Assembly: GCA_963971285.1 (NCBI GenBank)
Contig: OZ020247.1
Span: 9,196,614-9,260,613, forward strand
DNA length: 64,000 nucleotides
Direction of reading: 5' to 3'
Origin: Astropecten irregularis
Lineage: Eukaryota > Echinodermata > Asteroidea > Paxillosida > Astropectinidae
The position numbers were made by a program, and so were the translations under genes. A model generated the notes under the pieces. That model searched no databases and was not told the origin of the DNA. It saw only the letters and a list, made by a program, of their open reading frames with translations. Shown here piece by piece: positions 19,301-25,223 of this stretch (positions are counted from its first letter, which is position 1; each line of letters opens with the position of its first letter).

Positions 19301-20991
19301 GCCACCAGGCTAGAGGGCAAAGTCCGAGATCTGGAATCCAGGCTAGCCCTGGAGAAAACCACCAAACAGAAATACGAGGTATGTATGTACCATTGATGTA
19401 TTGGGGAGAAAAAATGTTGTTGACGTGTGGGTCATTCCACAAAATTGGATGGAAACGGTTTTTGATGACATCCGTGAATACATCAGTGATTTTGATAATA
19501 ATAATAATAATAATTCTGAATTCATTCCGCACACACATCTTTCTAAAGACACTCGTGGCGCCCATATTATTATCCCTGGTCATTGGGCCATAATTTACAT
19601 TCCTGAAACCATCTCAACTCCCTGGGGAGTATACAGCCCTGGCTATACTTTAAAGCGCACAGAGGCTAATCAAACCACAAAGCCATCTCTACCCTCGCAG
19701 GTACCCATTTACACCTGGGCGAAGAGGAGCAATATGTGATAAAGGGTCTTGCCCAAGGACGCAAGCACCATTAACCCATGGCTGGATTCAAACCCACAAT
19801 CTGTAGATTGACCACTGGATCTTGAGTACGACACACCAGACCACTAGGCCACAGCACTCCACAGCACTGTCCATATTCCTTTACTGTAATTTATGAAATG
19901 TGTTGTGGATCTCCTTGTTCAAGGAGCAGATTGACTTCATTCTCATTTTGAAGAAGGAATTTGCGCCATGGATAATGAATGGTGCGAGGTCACTGATGTA
20001 GCCGGGACACCGTCGCAAATCGCACCCCAACTTGGTGAACTGACTGACCCATGTTGAATGGCTTGCATGTTGATTTGACATCCCCAATGCAAACTTCTGT
20101 GCATCTTTGTGTACAGCAGCAATCTTGTTTATACTTTGACTTGGCTCCGGGCTTAATTACGTACAATTTTGCGGCTAATTTCAGGCCTTGAGGCCTATTA
20201 ATCAGTGGCTTTAATGTCTGGCTTCGGACGAGAAACTGGCTTCCCTGTTTTGTACGAAGCAGAAATCTGGTAAAAAAGATTGGAACACATTACATGGAAT
20301 CGGATGTATTTTTCAGAAGCTAACATGTTTTTAAACCTAATGTTTCATCGACAAATCGAACATATTTTTTAAGACTCGGATGCATTTTCAAAAATCCTAA
20401 TCAAATTTAACCACCGAACATATTCAAGTTTCGGATGTTTTTTTCAAAAATCGAACATGTTTCCGATTTGGATGCAATTCCAAAAACCTAACGTGTTTTT
20501 TGATTTGAATGCATTCTCCAGTTCCGAATGCCCACAAAACAGCCGTAGGCATAAAACAGCCGTAGAGTGTGTGTTAGGTTTAAATAATTTCATCCGATTT
20601 TTCATTTCAGCCGATTCTGAAAAGCACCCGAAACTTTTGACCCTCTTCGGGCCGGGTTTTGTCGAGTACCCGAGCCCATAACTGAGCAAAGAAAAATGTA
20701 CTAGAGTGGGATTCGAACCAGCGACCCCCGGAATACCGTGTTTTGCTTGGTTTGGATTAAAAAAAAATAAAAGTTTTTATTTGTTTTTCCTGTGATGCAA
20801 CTCAGAACCAGGTAGAGAAGTTGAAGGAGAACATGGACAAGATGAGCACGGAGCACGACAACATGAACCACAAGGACCAGAAGACGCAGGACAGCGTGCG
20901 CAGACTACAGAGGGAGCTTCGTGAGCTCAGAGAGGAGCACCAGGACTCACAGCGCAAGGAGGCCGAGACCAACAAGAAGAAACTGGAGCTG
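436..20991 (+). CDS. MYO18A: Class XVIII myosin (MYO18A-like), coiled-coil tail, 11 internal exons, partial
   Basis: Joined exons: 436-553, 1523-1650, 2878-3032, 3962-4085, 5148-5459, 5912-6163, 6826-6939, 8309-8425, 10924-11007, 19241-19378, 20806-20991. The sum is 1728 nt, exactly 576 codons, with no internal stop and consistent phases. All junctions are AG/GT. The product is rich in E, K, Q and L and forms a heptad coiled coil throughout. Signature stretches (MEVMESRM, KLHL-like TRLHLESQQ, LEKKQRKFDSEL, EAKIEDQEEELDDQAG, RRLRKDLKKTKALL, AAVKARQSMENE, LKKHK, RLKENM-like KLKENMDKM) match vertebrate MYO18A tail in the same order and spacing. Class XVIII myosins are actin-binding, largely ATPase-inactive motors that dimerise through this tail and work at the Golgi or in stress fibres and sarcomeres; that is family knowledge. 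The PDZ domain, motor and IQ region lie upstream of the window, and the C-terminal end of the tail is missing. MYO18B is the main alternative, but the fit to MYO18A looks closer. Confidence 0.93.
554..775. repeat. 42-bp minisatellite starting at a splice donor (about 5 units)
   Basis: Units begin at 554, 596 and 638, then two more diverged ones, each with GTGAGCACC and GGCTTGAAACTTGAAAAAGA. The first two bases of unit 1 are the GT of the MYO18A exon 1 donor. Units 2 and 3 repeat GTGAGCAC exactly enough to be alternative donors. In-frame read-through meets TGA within unit 1. Confidence 0.85.
776..1522. other. Intron 1, remainder
   Basis: Apart from the minisatellite tail and the 997-1191 MITE I see only unique AT-rich sequence ending in the acceptor tract at 1510-1522. 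Confidence 0.6.
997..1191. mobile_element. TA-flanked short MITE, mariner/pogo-like
   Basis: The left end is TACAGTGGAACGCCACTA and the right end is TCGTAGCGACGTTCCACTGTA. The inverted ends are about 20 bp with TA at both borders. Size is 195 bp with no coding capacity. The assignment to Tc1/mariner/pogo rests on the TA borders and the CAGTGGAAC end. Confidence 0.6.
1523..1650 (+). CDS. MYO18A: MYO18A tail exon 2 of window
   Basis: The acceptor is CCCCGTTCAG before 1523 and the donor is CGG/GTAAGA after 1650. It completes the split codon as Asp and reads DSIYRTKYEQARREIELTKK and on to KKAQDRR. It matches the KYE..REVD.TKKRLQQE portion of vertebrate MYO18A. It ends in phase 0. Confidence 0.9.
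1676..1821. mobile_element. P3-family MITE (ATTTCACTAACGCTTTG type)
   Basis: An imperfect palindrome: CATCGCTGAAGCCCAAATCC on the left and GCGATGGATTTTGGGCTTAA on the right, closing with GTGAAATCGGCCCCAGG. Related copies lie at 17499-17648, 21044-21184 and 63519-63671. Confidence 0.65.
1822..2202. other. Intron 2, unassigned
   Basis: AT-rich sequence without splice-flanked coding potential. The stretch from 2050 (AATAATGATAAAATAATAAT) looks like an old SINE tail. Confidence 0.4.
2203..2400 (-). repeat. tRNA-derived SINE S1, copy a
   Basis: On the minus strand a tRNA-like head shows an A box (TGGCTAAGTTGG) and a B box (GGTTCGAATCCC), followed by the family tail CTTTGTTCACTTTTCAATGA. The anticodon stem-loop is degenerate, so this is not a functional tRNA gene. 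It is head-to-head with copy b at 2448. Confidence 0.75.
2448..2610 (+). repeat. tRNA-derived SINE S1, copy b
   Basis: GGCTCAGTTGGTAGAGC and GGTTCGAATCCCACTCC form the tRNA-like head, and TTTCTTTGTTCACTTTTCAA is the tail. With copy a it forms an inverted pair separated by about 50 bp. Confidence 0.75.
2878..3032 (+). CDS. MYO18A: MYO18A tail exon 3 of window
   Basis: The acceptor is CCTCTCACAG and the donor is AA/GTACGT. The exon is 155 nt, starts in phase 0 and ends with two bases of a Lys codon. It encodes a coiled coil with KRKVQKLIGEAQDTRLHLES followed by QQSRNSELEKKQRK, a highly conserved MYO18A segment. The first codon happens to be ATG, but the exon is internal: the preceding exon joins in frame and alignment to the vertebrate tail is gapless across the junction. 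Confidence 0.93.
3096..3480. mobile_element. MITE with 9-bp target duplication (Mutator-like?)
   Basis: The ends are ATTAGTCTTGGTTCACGACG at 3096 and CGTCGTGAACCAAGACTAAT ending at 3477. The 9-bp direct repeat AATAAGCCA flanks it at 3087-3095 and 3481-3489. A 9-bp duplication is typical of Mutator-like elements. No coding sequence. Confidence 0.7.
3490..3961. other. Intron 3, remainder
   Basis: Unique AT-rich sequence. A short inverted pair is visible: GATTCAGGGCAAGCTTTGC near 3585 and GCAAAAGCTTGCCCCGAATC near 3701, so a small degenerate hairpin element may be present. Confidence 0.4.
3962..4085 (+). CDS. MYO18A: MYO18A tail exon 4 of window
   Basis: The acceptor is TTTTTGTGTAG and the donor is ACG/GTGAGA. 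The first base completes the Lys codon and the exon then reads FDSELHKVQQDLHSERLAKE and RLQREKEGLQGENYVLQQEL, ending in T in phase 0. FDSEL and the REKLQREK-like stretch are diagnostic of the MYO18A tail. A 0.7-kb CAG/CAA compound microsatellite lies in the following intron. Confidence 0.92.
4138..4870. repeat. Compound CAG/CAA/CTAG trinucleotide microsatellite
   Basis: About 0.7 kb of AGCAGCAACAACA-type repeats broken by CTAGCAG in the intron after exon 4. It generates long Ser/Asn, Leu or Ala reading frames in several frames, which I treat as artefacts because no splice context supports coding. Confidence 0.9.
4871..5147. other. Intron 4, remainder
   Basis: Unique sequence leading to the acceptor of exon 5; no repeat recognised. 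Confidence 0.5.
5148..5459 (+). CDS. MYO18A: MYO18A tail exon 5 of window (largest, 104 codons)
   Basis: The acceptor is GATTTTGAAG and the donor is AGG/GTAAGG. It is 312 nt, phase 0 to 0. It starts DIKSDVSVKESRIEELACEM and contains the core AIKRQKRELEAKIEDQEEEL, DDQAGKILQLEQSKLRLEMQ and KDEEVEGAR, ending TFQSR. This is the best-conserved block against vertebrate MYO18A. GC content and codon use differ sharply from the flanking AT-rich introns. The last bases of the exon are copied downstream as a tandem repeat (see 5447-5770). Confidence 0.95.
5447..5770. repeat. 32-bp minisatellite copying an exon/donor junction (about 10 units)
   Basis: Unit 1 starts inside exon 5: CCTTCCAGAGCAGG is coding and GTAAGGTAGTTGATGTGT is intron. 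Units 2-10 repeat CCTTCCAG(A/C)(G/A)CAGGGTAAGC with divergence; several keep a perfect AGG/GTAAGC donor. The array thus duplicated the 5' splice site many times. Confidence 0.9.
5912..6163 (+). CDS. MYO18A: MYO18A tail exon 6 of window
   Basis: The acceptor is CATCCTTTATAG and the donor is GAG/GTAATG. It is 252 nt, phase 0 to 0. It reads LKQLENQIEEDYKERQSLMR, EKRDLEHKLADL, then ERRLRKDLKKTKALLNDAQI and MLDRQKASAPSSSKIKQLKN, ending in E. The APS.....QLKN segment matches a MYO18A motif where the coiled coil is briefly interrupted by Pro and Ser. Confidence 0.95.
6423..6765. mobile_element. K6-family TTAAAGG-type MITE
   Basis: The left end CTAAAGGCCATATACAACAT and the right end ACCAATGTTGTACAATGTAC...CCCTTTA are inverted. 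The interior has the shared core (GTTCACAGATTTACGTATAA, GAAATGCTGTATTTATT). The related copy is at 21251-21701. Confidence 0.65.
6826..6939 (+). CDS. MYO18A: MYO18A tail exon 7 of window (weak donor)
   Basis: The acceptor is GTCTGGACCAAG. The donor inferred from protein alignment is GAG/GTGCAA, which lacks the usual +3 to +5 consensus. The exon is 114 nt, phase 0 to 0, and reads LEDSQYATMAAVKARQSMEN, ELAELQNQLEDISRGKAE. Joining to the next exon gives a gapless match to the vertebrate tail. If the donor is skipped, translation continues VQERS and stops at TAA 6955-6957, so a short isoform is conceivable. Confidence 0.85.
6985..7395. mobile_element. 411-bp MITE with 8-bp target duplication (hAT or P type)
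   Basis: The left end is CAAAGATTATATAGCGCTAC and the right end is GTAGCGCTATATAATCTTTG, about 30 bp of inverted repeat in all. The 8-bp repeat CTTTTGAC flanks it exactly (6977-6984 and 7396-7403). An 8-bp duplication occurs in the hAT and P superfamilies; the CA start does not decide between them. It sits 45 bp past exon 7. Confidence 0.8.
7404..8308. other. Intron 7, remainder, with ACCACA-rich dispersed repeat
   Basis: The segment 8030-8190 (GAGCTGCTTACCACAC, TCTCCACAGGGG, ACTGTGGTGTATTGTGG) recurs at 42595-42745 and in part near 27390, so it is a dispersed palindromic repeat. The rest is unique AT-rich intron. Confidence 0.5.
8309..8425 (+). CDS. MYO18A: MYO18A tail exon 8 of window
   Basis: The acceptor is TATTTTTCAG and the donor is CAG/GTAATG. 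It is 117 nt, phase 0 to 0. It encodes AEEKISQMNREMNDVQTRQE, DQEEDFNDLLKKHKQLVLQ. The EDQE.D.N.L.KKHK motif is characteristic of MYO18A. Confidence 0.93.
8426..9116. other. Intron 8, first part
   Basis: No gene or clear repeat. A GC-rich patch near 8460-8520 (CTGGGCCCAGCC, GGCCAGGCCCGGGC) recurs in part at 10013-10050. Confidence 0.4.
9117..9344. mobile_element. P2'-family MITE, complete
   Basis: The left end is CAATTTCATAGAGCTGCTTA (AGCACC follows). The right end is GCTTTAAGCGGCTCTATGAA then ATTGGCCCCAG. Other copies: 11084-11186, 18547-18748, 49449-50060. Confidence 0.75.
9437..9640 (+). repeat. tRNA-derived SINE S1, copy c
   Basis: GGATGGCTCAGTTGGTAGAG, B box GGTTCGAATCCCGC, tail CTTTGTTCACTTTTCAATGA then TCAGTCAGTTTCCCTTGTGG. 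The first 50 bases are the reverse complement of 9745-9798. Confidence 0.75.
9707..9974 (+). repeat. tRNA-derived SINE S1, copy d, longest
   Basis: It has the upstream module GTGGTTTCATGGCTTCTGAC, then the tRNA-like head with an insertion (ATAGTACGAG) between the boxes, then the family tail ending CCCTTGTGGTTATTTCAC. Confidence 0.75.
10485..10815. mobile_element. ACGGTGCATCC element split by P7 MITE
   Basis: The ends GACCTTATTCACGGTGCATC and TGGTTGCACCTTGAATAAGA are inverted. A P7 MITE (10544-10707) sits inside. The uninterrupted relative is at 43561-43722, with the same interior GTCTGGTACCCGTTTTCTT and GGGTATACAAGGAA. Confidence 0.65.
10544..10707. mobile_element. P7-family MITE, nested
   Basis: AGGGCGTTTACAAAACAGAG then GCTTAGGCTCAGGCTCAGGC on the left; GAGCCTGACCCTCTGTTTCG then TAAACGCCCT on the right. 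Its absence in the sister host copy at 43561 defines the insertion. Confidence 0.75.
10924..11007 (+). CDS. MYO18A: MYO18A tail exon 9 of window
   Basis: The acceptor is TTTTTTCTTTGCAG and the donor is AAG/GTACGT. It is 84 nt (28 codons), phase 0 to 0, reading CSNDQVKSNEHMTQISELME then SKHELEEK. It has the same length and heptad register as the corresponding vertebrate segment between KKHK and QELQEK. On its own it would be hard to call; its position and frame make it secure. Confidence 0.85.
11084..11186. repeat. P2' MITE, left half only
   Basis: It matches the first 100 bases of 9117-9344 (ACTGCTTAAGCACCAAAAAC, CAAACAATGGCCGAATGCAA) and then stops. Confidence 0.65.
11268..11480. mobile_element. 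Inverted-repeat element, GTCCAAAAT type
   Basis: TATAGAGG then CACGTGATCAGGACGC and TATTTTGGACGG on the left; CCGTCCAAAATGGCCGATAA and CACGCCCTCTATA on the right. About 50 bp of imperfect inverted ends. Confidence 0.55.
11503..12004. mobile_element. K4-family TTAAAGG-type MITE, complete
   Basis: It begins TTAAAGGTTACCTGAAATCA and ends GATTACAGTAAACCTTTAA. Size is 502 bp. The interior has GATGACGTCAC and CATACATGTACTGATG. Two more copies lie back to back at 51283-52161. Confidence 0.75.
12005..12457. other. Intron 9 segment, SINE remnant
   Basis: 12181-12232 retains a degenerate S1 SINE end (AGGTTCAAATTCCAATCTAG). The rest is unassigned. Confidence 0.4.
12458..13094. mobile_element. P5-family element (GGGCCTGTTTGTTT) carrying a nested element
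   Basis: The left end is GGGCCTGTTTGTTTCAG and the right end is CGTACAAACAGGCCCT. Related copies: 37896-38016 and 59342-59455. Its middle is occupied by the 12570-13068 insertion. Confidence 0.6.
12570..13068. mobile_element. P6 element with TTAA target duplication
   Basis: TTAA then GCCCTTTTCACACGACGCC on the left; GGCGTCGTGTGAAAAGGCC then TTAA on the right. The second level of inverted repeat is CTCAACCATTGAGA with GTTGCGAAATCTTAC and its complement. It is about 0.5 kb and non-coding. The TTAA borders would fit piggyBac or Kolobok. Confidence 0.7.
13095..13404. other. Intron 9 segment with TTTG-rich tract
   Basis: A simple TTTG/TTG-rich tract lies at 13245-13330; otherwise unique. Confidence 0.5.
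13405..13783. mobile_element. K1-family MITE, diverged
   Basis: The left border is TTAAGGTACTATCATACTTT and the right is ACCAAAGTATGATTTAACCT then TTAA. It is the most degraded nearly complete copy of the window's commonest element. Confidence 0.75.
13784..15027. other. Intron 9, unique segment
   Basis: 1.2 kb with no gene or repeat recognised; a short GT/TTTG tract lies near 13830. Confidence 0.5.
15028..15271. mobile_element. P7-family MITE, complete
   Basis: GGGCCTTTTCGAAACGGAGG then CTTAGGCTCAGGCTCCAGCT on the left; GGAGCCTGAGCCTCTGTTTT then GAAAACGCCCTTA on the right. Each end carries two or three GGCTCA/GGCTCC hexamers, the ground state of the arrays at 26.3 and 40.6 kb. Confidence 0.8.
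15434..15798. mobile_element. K1-family MITE, complete
   Basis: TTAAAGCGTGTATCATACTT on the left and ACCAAAGTATGAACTACCTC then TTAA on the right. Internal CCACCACCATCTTCATACCC and TAAATACACCATTTCAGGCG. Confidence 0.8.
15799..17350. other. Intron 9, unique segment with homopolymer T
   Basis: A poly-T tract of about 35 bases lies near 16271-16304, and C/G-rich low-complexity patches near 16400, 16690 and 17145. No gene recognised. Confidence 0.5.
17350..17648. mobile_element. P4 and P3 MITEs, abutting
   Basis: 17350-17499 (CCCTACGATCAATCGTAACT, ending GGTGAAATCGACCCCAG) is a P4 copy. 17499-17648 (GTGGCCGATTTCACTCAAGC, CATCGCTTAACGG, ending TTAGTGAAATTGCCCA) is a P3 copy. Confidence 0.65.
17649..18349. 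other. Intron 9, unique segment
   Basis: No gene recognised. The minus-strand reading frames here lack family features. Confidence 0.45.
18350..18515. repeat. S1 SINE fragments in both orientations
   Basis: 18350-18447 is minus-strand (GAGTGGGATTCAAACCAGCG) and 18474-18515 is a plus-strand tail (GCTCCAGTCAATTTGTCTTT). Confidence 0.6.
18540..18749. mobile_element. P2'-family MITE, reverse orientation
   Basis: It matches 9117-9344 in reverse (AAAAGTCTTCCTTGATCAAA, ATACTGATTTTATTTACCAA) and ends GCAGTTCTATGAAATTGGCC. Confidence 0.7.
18811..19158. mobile_element. K1-family MITE, right end lost
   Basis: It starts TTAGTATCACACTTTGGTAG and keeps the core up to CATGAATCTGCATTTCTTTG, just upstream of exon 10. 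The right inverted end is missing. Confidence 0.7.
19241..19378 (+). CDS. MYO18A: MYO18A tail exon 10 of window
   Basis: The acceptor is CCTCCAACCACAG and the donor is GAG/GTATGT. It is 138 nt, phase 0 to 0. It reads VSELQSKMSFMTTTMVDVAQ, ATRLEGKVRDLESRLALEKT, TKQKYE. It aligns to the LQ.Q..F...SMVD...R.E.K.R.LE.RLE.E pattern of vertebrate MYO18A. The preceding intron is 8.2 kb and full of MITEs. Confidence 0.92.
19500..19866 (-). repeat. tRNA-derived SINE with ATT-repeat tail
   Basis: On the minus strand: A-box-like TGGCCTAGTGGTC, B-box-like GGGTTTGAATCC, central TGCTTGCGTCCTTGGGCAAG, and a 3' ATT repeat at 19497-19513. The conserved central part resembles known widely shared SINE core domains; which one I cannot say. 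Confidence 0.65.
19867..20683. other. Intron 10, remainder
   Basis: Unassigned. 20300-20520 has a loose repetition of CGAACATGTTT/GGATGCATT-like phrases, probably an old palindromic element. Confidence 0.4.
20684..20742 (-). repeat. S1 SINE fragment
   Basis: GAGTGGGATTCGAACCAGCG is the B-box end in minus orientation, about 60 bp before exon 11. Confidence 0.6.
20806..20991 (+). CDS. MYO18A: MYO18A tail exon 11, last one found in the window
   Basis: The acceptor is GTGATGCAACTCAG and the donor is CTG/GTAAGT (consensus). It is 186 nt, phase 0 to 0, reading NQVEKLKENMDKMSTEHDNM, NHKDQKTQDSVRRLQRELRE, LREEHQDSQRKEAETNKKKL, EL. It aligns to the LKENM.KL.......RLQRQLR..KEE....KEAEASRKKHELE segment of vertebrate MYO18A. 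In vertebrates more than 100 residues follow; none were recognised in the remaining 43 kb. Confidence 0.93.
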
Positions 20992-21043
20992 GTAAGTCCA
21001 GAGTCATTTTTCCGATCTTTGGTCCCTTTAAAAATCTAGTCAT

Positions 21044-21184
21044 GGGGCCGATTTCACTAACGCTTTGTGATCATCGCTAAAGCCCAAATCCATCGCTAAA
21101 CGGAGAATTGATCGCAAAGTAACGATCTCATATCACGTGTGATAGCGATGATCGCGAAATACAACTTGAGTGAAATCGCCCCCA
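21044..21184. mobile_element. P3-family MITE, complete
   Basis: GGGGCCGATTTCACTAACGC on the left and GAGTGAAATCGCCCCCAG on the right. A P4 end (GGGGTCGATTTCTCCAAACC) follows immediately. Confidence 0.7.
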
Positions 21185-21250
21185 GGGGTCGATTTCTCCA
21201 AACCCTATGGTTAACCGTAGAAAGCTCTGGATAGTGGTTATACTAGAATG

Positions 21251-21701
21251 TTAAAGGGCATGTACAACATTGGTGAAGGTGACAGAACAGCTGCAGGCTG
21301 CTCATAATTTGATTTGTCATGGAATCAAAACAGACCTGTGAAATTTTCAGCTTTTGCCCTTTGAGAAAGATCCTGTTAGGATCAAAACGCGTCAGGCCCT
21401 CCTAACTCTTAAAATTTTTCAGCTCAGTTGATCATTGGAAGTAGTAGAAAACAATGAAAAAACGTTGCAATTGTTACGCCAAATTGTGTTGGAATAGCTG
21501 TATCATTTTTGACCTTGCCAAGATCAAACATTTTGTTTGGTATTTGGTTTTACTTTTTTTCTGGATAAATACAGCATTTCAGGCAGAAAAAAAATTCACA
21601 GTATGTTTCTACCATTGCCATCTTTGTACCATGTAGGTTTAGGTAAATCTGTAAACATTTCTGTTTTGGTTTCTTAATACCAATCTTGTACATGCCCTTT
21701 A
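21251..21701. mobile_element. K6-family TTAAAGG-type MITE
   Basis: TTAAAGGGCATGTACAACAT on the left and ACCAATCTTGTACATGCCCT on the right. It contains the shared core (GGATAAATACAGCATTTCAG, GTATGTTTCTACC). Confidence 0.75.
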
Positions 21702-22233
21702 TTAAGAGCAGTTCTAAACATTTCATGGAATCAACATCCTACCAAGAAAGAACTGTACGGAAATCTTCCACCAATCAGTGGAATAATTAGGGATAGAAGA
21801 CTGAGGTTTGCTGGTCACTGCTACAGGAACAAAGGGGAACTGGCTAGTGACTTGGTACTTTGGCAACCTGCACATGGAAAGAGAAGCCGTGGGAGACCCT
21901 CAACAACATACATCGACCAAATTGTATATGATATTGGCTGTGACTGATGAGGGACAGTGACAGATGGAAAGATTGTGTCAAGGAATGCCGAGCTTGCTCG
22001 ACGATCAATCGTACTCAGAGTTACGATGGATAACCCATCGTAACTCATGATGAGTCCTAAAAACGATTTCAAGAAGCTTGCAAGTTGAACTCGGTGGAAT
22101 TTGATTGAAAATTTGATTGAAAATTCCACGGTAGTACATTGTATTAAAGTTACGGTGGCTTTATACTTGATCTTCGTAACTTATTAATCGTATTACTTCG
22201 GACCAAAGAACAATGAATTAATTACTGGCGCTC

Positions 22234-22440
22234 ATGCTTCGAGCCAATTTCGAGGCCAGGCCTGCTCTTATAGGAGAGAACCAATTTTTCGCGACTAAAA
22301 AACCCCCGCTTGATTCTCTGACGGAGGAGAAGATTTACCTGCGGTACGGGTTCACACGACGTGGGATTTTTGAGGTTTTGCGAAGGATTGGGCCAGTAAT
22401 CGAACGTGTCACACAGGTAACACCTCAGACTCTTGATTAG
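22234..22440 (+). pseudogene. Harbinger (HARBI1-like) transposase N-terminal fragment
   Basis: The reading frame encodes LDSLTEEKIYLRYGFTRRGI then FEVLRRIGPVIERVTQ, resembling the helix region before the DDE domain in HARBI1-like nucleases (pattern RYRFTR..I..L...L...IER). A possible donor CAG/GTAACA follows at 22416. No DDE catalytic domain or Myb-like partner gene was found downstream, so it is a lone exon, a decayed fragment or part of a host gene whose other exons I cannot see. It belongs to Harbinger by pattern only. Confidence 0.45.
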
Positions 22441-22783
22441 TATAGTTCATTACTACATAGACATGTAGGTCTATTTCAAGACACTGATGATGTGACCTGT
22501 ATGTGGCACTGAGCCACAAACTATGCTGCACCTCTTGACGTGTCCCTTTTAATACTGGAGCATATAAATGCAAAACTGAGGACCTTGCAGAGTACAATGA
22601 TGTTGCTAGGAGCTGTGTCCAGCTTTGGCTGAAACACAACATCTGATGTGTGTGGACACAATAAGAAGAAGGTCTTTTTACCCGTAGTATAAGTTAATCA
22701 TGCTCCTATCATTCAAGTACAGACGTAGCTTCTCCGATATTAACAATTGTCACTGCCTGGGATGGGGAACCCGACAACAATAA

Positions 22784-22955
22784 TTTTACCCTTCTATTTC
22801 GTTCGCACTTCTCGCAATTAATGTCTCAACGTTTCGACTCGCCTGCTCTAGTCCTCATTAGGAGACCCTGATGAGGACTAGAGCAAGCTAGTCAAAATTT
22901 TGAGACCTTAATTCATTTTAAATGCGAGAAGTGCAAACGAAATAGAAGTGCAAAA
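22784..22955. repeat. Long hairpin (inverted repeat) with ACTAGAGCA arms
   Basis: CTTCTATTTCGTTCGCACTT and CTGCTCTAGTCCTCAT on the left are complemented by ATGAGGACTAGAGCA and AGTGCAAACGAAATAGAAG on the right. The loop is short, near 22862. Confidence 0.7.
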
Positions 22956-23123
22956 GTACGAACGATTCTTAGATGGTGTTTCCGCAAAACGATCCACATA
23001 CCAATTATCACCATGCAAAGCCTCAAATCTTTCTTAATAATTCAACCATTGAAATAAATCAGTCTATCAAATATAAAATAAAAATCTGTTTTGCTGCGGG
23101 CTGTGCCGGGTAATTTTATGCCA

Positions 23124-23225
23124 CTTAGCTTGGTGGTCCAGTTGGCATGATTGGTAAGACCACTGCTCTAGTATTCATTAGGTCATTGGTTCGAATCCCT
23201 CTCAAGTGAGATTTCCCTTTATCAG
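23124..23225 (+). repeat. tRNA-like SINE S3
   Basis: A box-like TGGTCCAGTTGG and B box GGTTCGAATCC, with poor stem pairing. One copy in the window. Confidence 0.5.
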
Positions 23226-24284
23226 TGTACACAGCCCCTGAGCATATAGTGCCAATACACTCGTTATAGGAAATGGCAAGTCCTTGTTATAATATGATCA
23301 CATGTATTTGCCCGCATCAGAACATGATAACAACAATGTAAAATGAGAAGAAGAGTGTTTTCTAATACATTGTTGCGAGTGTAAAATGTCTCATGTTCCC
23401 GAACACTCGATACGCAGAGCTGTACTACTTGACAGTACTTCAAAACCAGTATTCTAGCCACGCCGGTCGGCACCGGTTGGGGACAGCCGGCACTCAGCCT
23501 TTCCGACTGGCACTCAAGATGAAAAATCATGTTGCCGACTGTCACAAAAAATCTTGAAAATCACAGAAAATGCACAATTGACAACATGTATGTTTTTTCG
23601 CTGAAAGAACAGTAAGATTTTGACAAATTTGGAAAGACAAATTGACAGATGCCCAATAACAAAACATTGCCGACACGTTCACGCACGTACAGACTTGCAT
23701 TTAGCTACCATGTATTTTCTCCTGCACCCCGGCCGTGAGGGGCAAGAGCTCCGCTTGCTAAGCTTCACAAGTAAATTTAGCCGGCCCTCAAAATGGGATA
23801 GCATTGTTCACAACGTACAAACAACACTAGGTGGGTGTTCTCAACTCTTATATTCACTCCATATGAACATGCATTTCTGTCAGTTTGAGTTTATTCGCCG
23901 TGGTTGTGGTTTTTTGGTCAAACACTGCGTCCATCAGGACGCTGTCCTATCCCTTAGGACCTTGTGTGTGTTAAGATCAAACTAAGAAGGAATTCTGTAA
24001 TCGGATGAGCTAGCGGACAGCACGGAAGATCATCGCCTGGAGGGGAGGGAAAAGATCCAAGGGAATAAGAAAGAAAAACCAGTCAAGTTTAATACTCAGC
24101 CATGATAGGTTTGAGAATCCAGTTCACATTGATGCGACGGTTGGCGATCGCTTGAGGAATTGAAATAGGCGAAGGGGAGGGGGGAGGGGATAATCCCTCA
24201 TATAGATAGATACCTCATCAGTAGATCTTATCTGAGCATTTCAACACGATGTCGGACACAAAACAAGTGACAAGCCTGGCCTAT
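23226..24284. other. Intron-like unique segment
   Basis: No gene recognised. The 121-codon frame at 23620-23985 has no family signature. Confidence 0.4.
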
Positions 24285-24690
24285 ACAGGGTGTCCCAAAA
24301 AAAGCAACACTTTGTGTCAAGAACTATTGTATGAAAATTTAACCGTTTATCACTTCAAGATTCAGATATGCGATACAGCTATGTCTTGGCTAACATCATG
24401 TAGAATTTGAGCAAAATTTGACTAAAATTGAGGGAAAAAACTAAGACTGAATTACCCAACCTGAAAACCAGATTTTCATCTTTCTTTCAATACACATGTG
24501 TGTATTGACCACTTATTCTGGAATACTGCAGCCGATATGACACATGAGTGGGCATGCAAGTCATGTGCCGAGAAGGAACCTCAATAACTCCTCATGTGAG
24601 AATGATGTCCAATTCGCGATGCCCACAATCGGCCGCAGCTGTTGGCACAAAAAAAAGCCGTAACGGATTCCGTGAAATTGGGCCCCTTGG
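24285..24690. repeat. Possible mariner-like end followed by a P1 MITE end
   Basis: TATACAGGGTGTCCCAAAA at 24287 resembles a common IS630/mariner terminus; no matching second end was seen. 24652-24690 carries the P1 terminus (CCGTAACGGATTCCGTGAAA). Confidence 0.35.
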
Positions 24691-24861
24691 TCTAGCTTGG
24701 TTCAGTGCAAGAGAATGGGCCCATGGGAATATGGTGCAGCACAGTTTTGGGACATTCTTGTAGGTCAGCTCTGGGGGGCTAGGATTTTCAGTTTGGTTGG
24801 GAAATCCGTTTATCCTAATCCCATTCTAATGTCAGTTCATAATGACCCTTTTTGAGTCTTT

Positions 24862-25110
24862 TTGAGTTACAAAGGATAACCTATCATAGGGGGCCTATAT
24901 CCTTCATAGGGTTGCAATGCATTGATAAGTCCTACAAGCTCAGCGCTCGTGACGTCACATTCAGAAGTTCGGACAAACAAGTCACACCTTGTCCTATTAA
25001 CTTACACGTAAACGTTGTGAAGTTTGTCTGGGCAACTATACCTGTCGATACAAAGGGCGTATTATATATATATTAAAAAAAAAAGCTTGAGGGCGGATCC
25101 CTATTGATAA
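24862..25110. repeat. P4 fragment and GTGACGTCAC element
   Basis: 24862-24935 is a P4-like fragment. 24941-25110 (CGTGACGTCACATTCAGAAG, ACTTACACGTAAACGTTGTG, GCTTGAGGGCGG) recurs at 39279-39416. Confidence 0.55.
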
Positions 25111-25223
25111 AAAGTTATGATAACCAAAATCCCATTTCCTGACCAAAATCATTTAACTAAACGATTTACTGCGGTACCGGCCACGATATTGGATTCGATT
25201 CACCCCGCTGACCCCAGCTATTT

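Noticed and set aside
23620..23985. 121-codon plus-strand frame
   Set aside because: No recognisable domain, no splice context and base composition of the surrounding intron.
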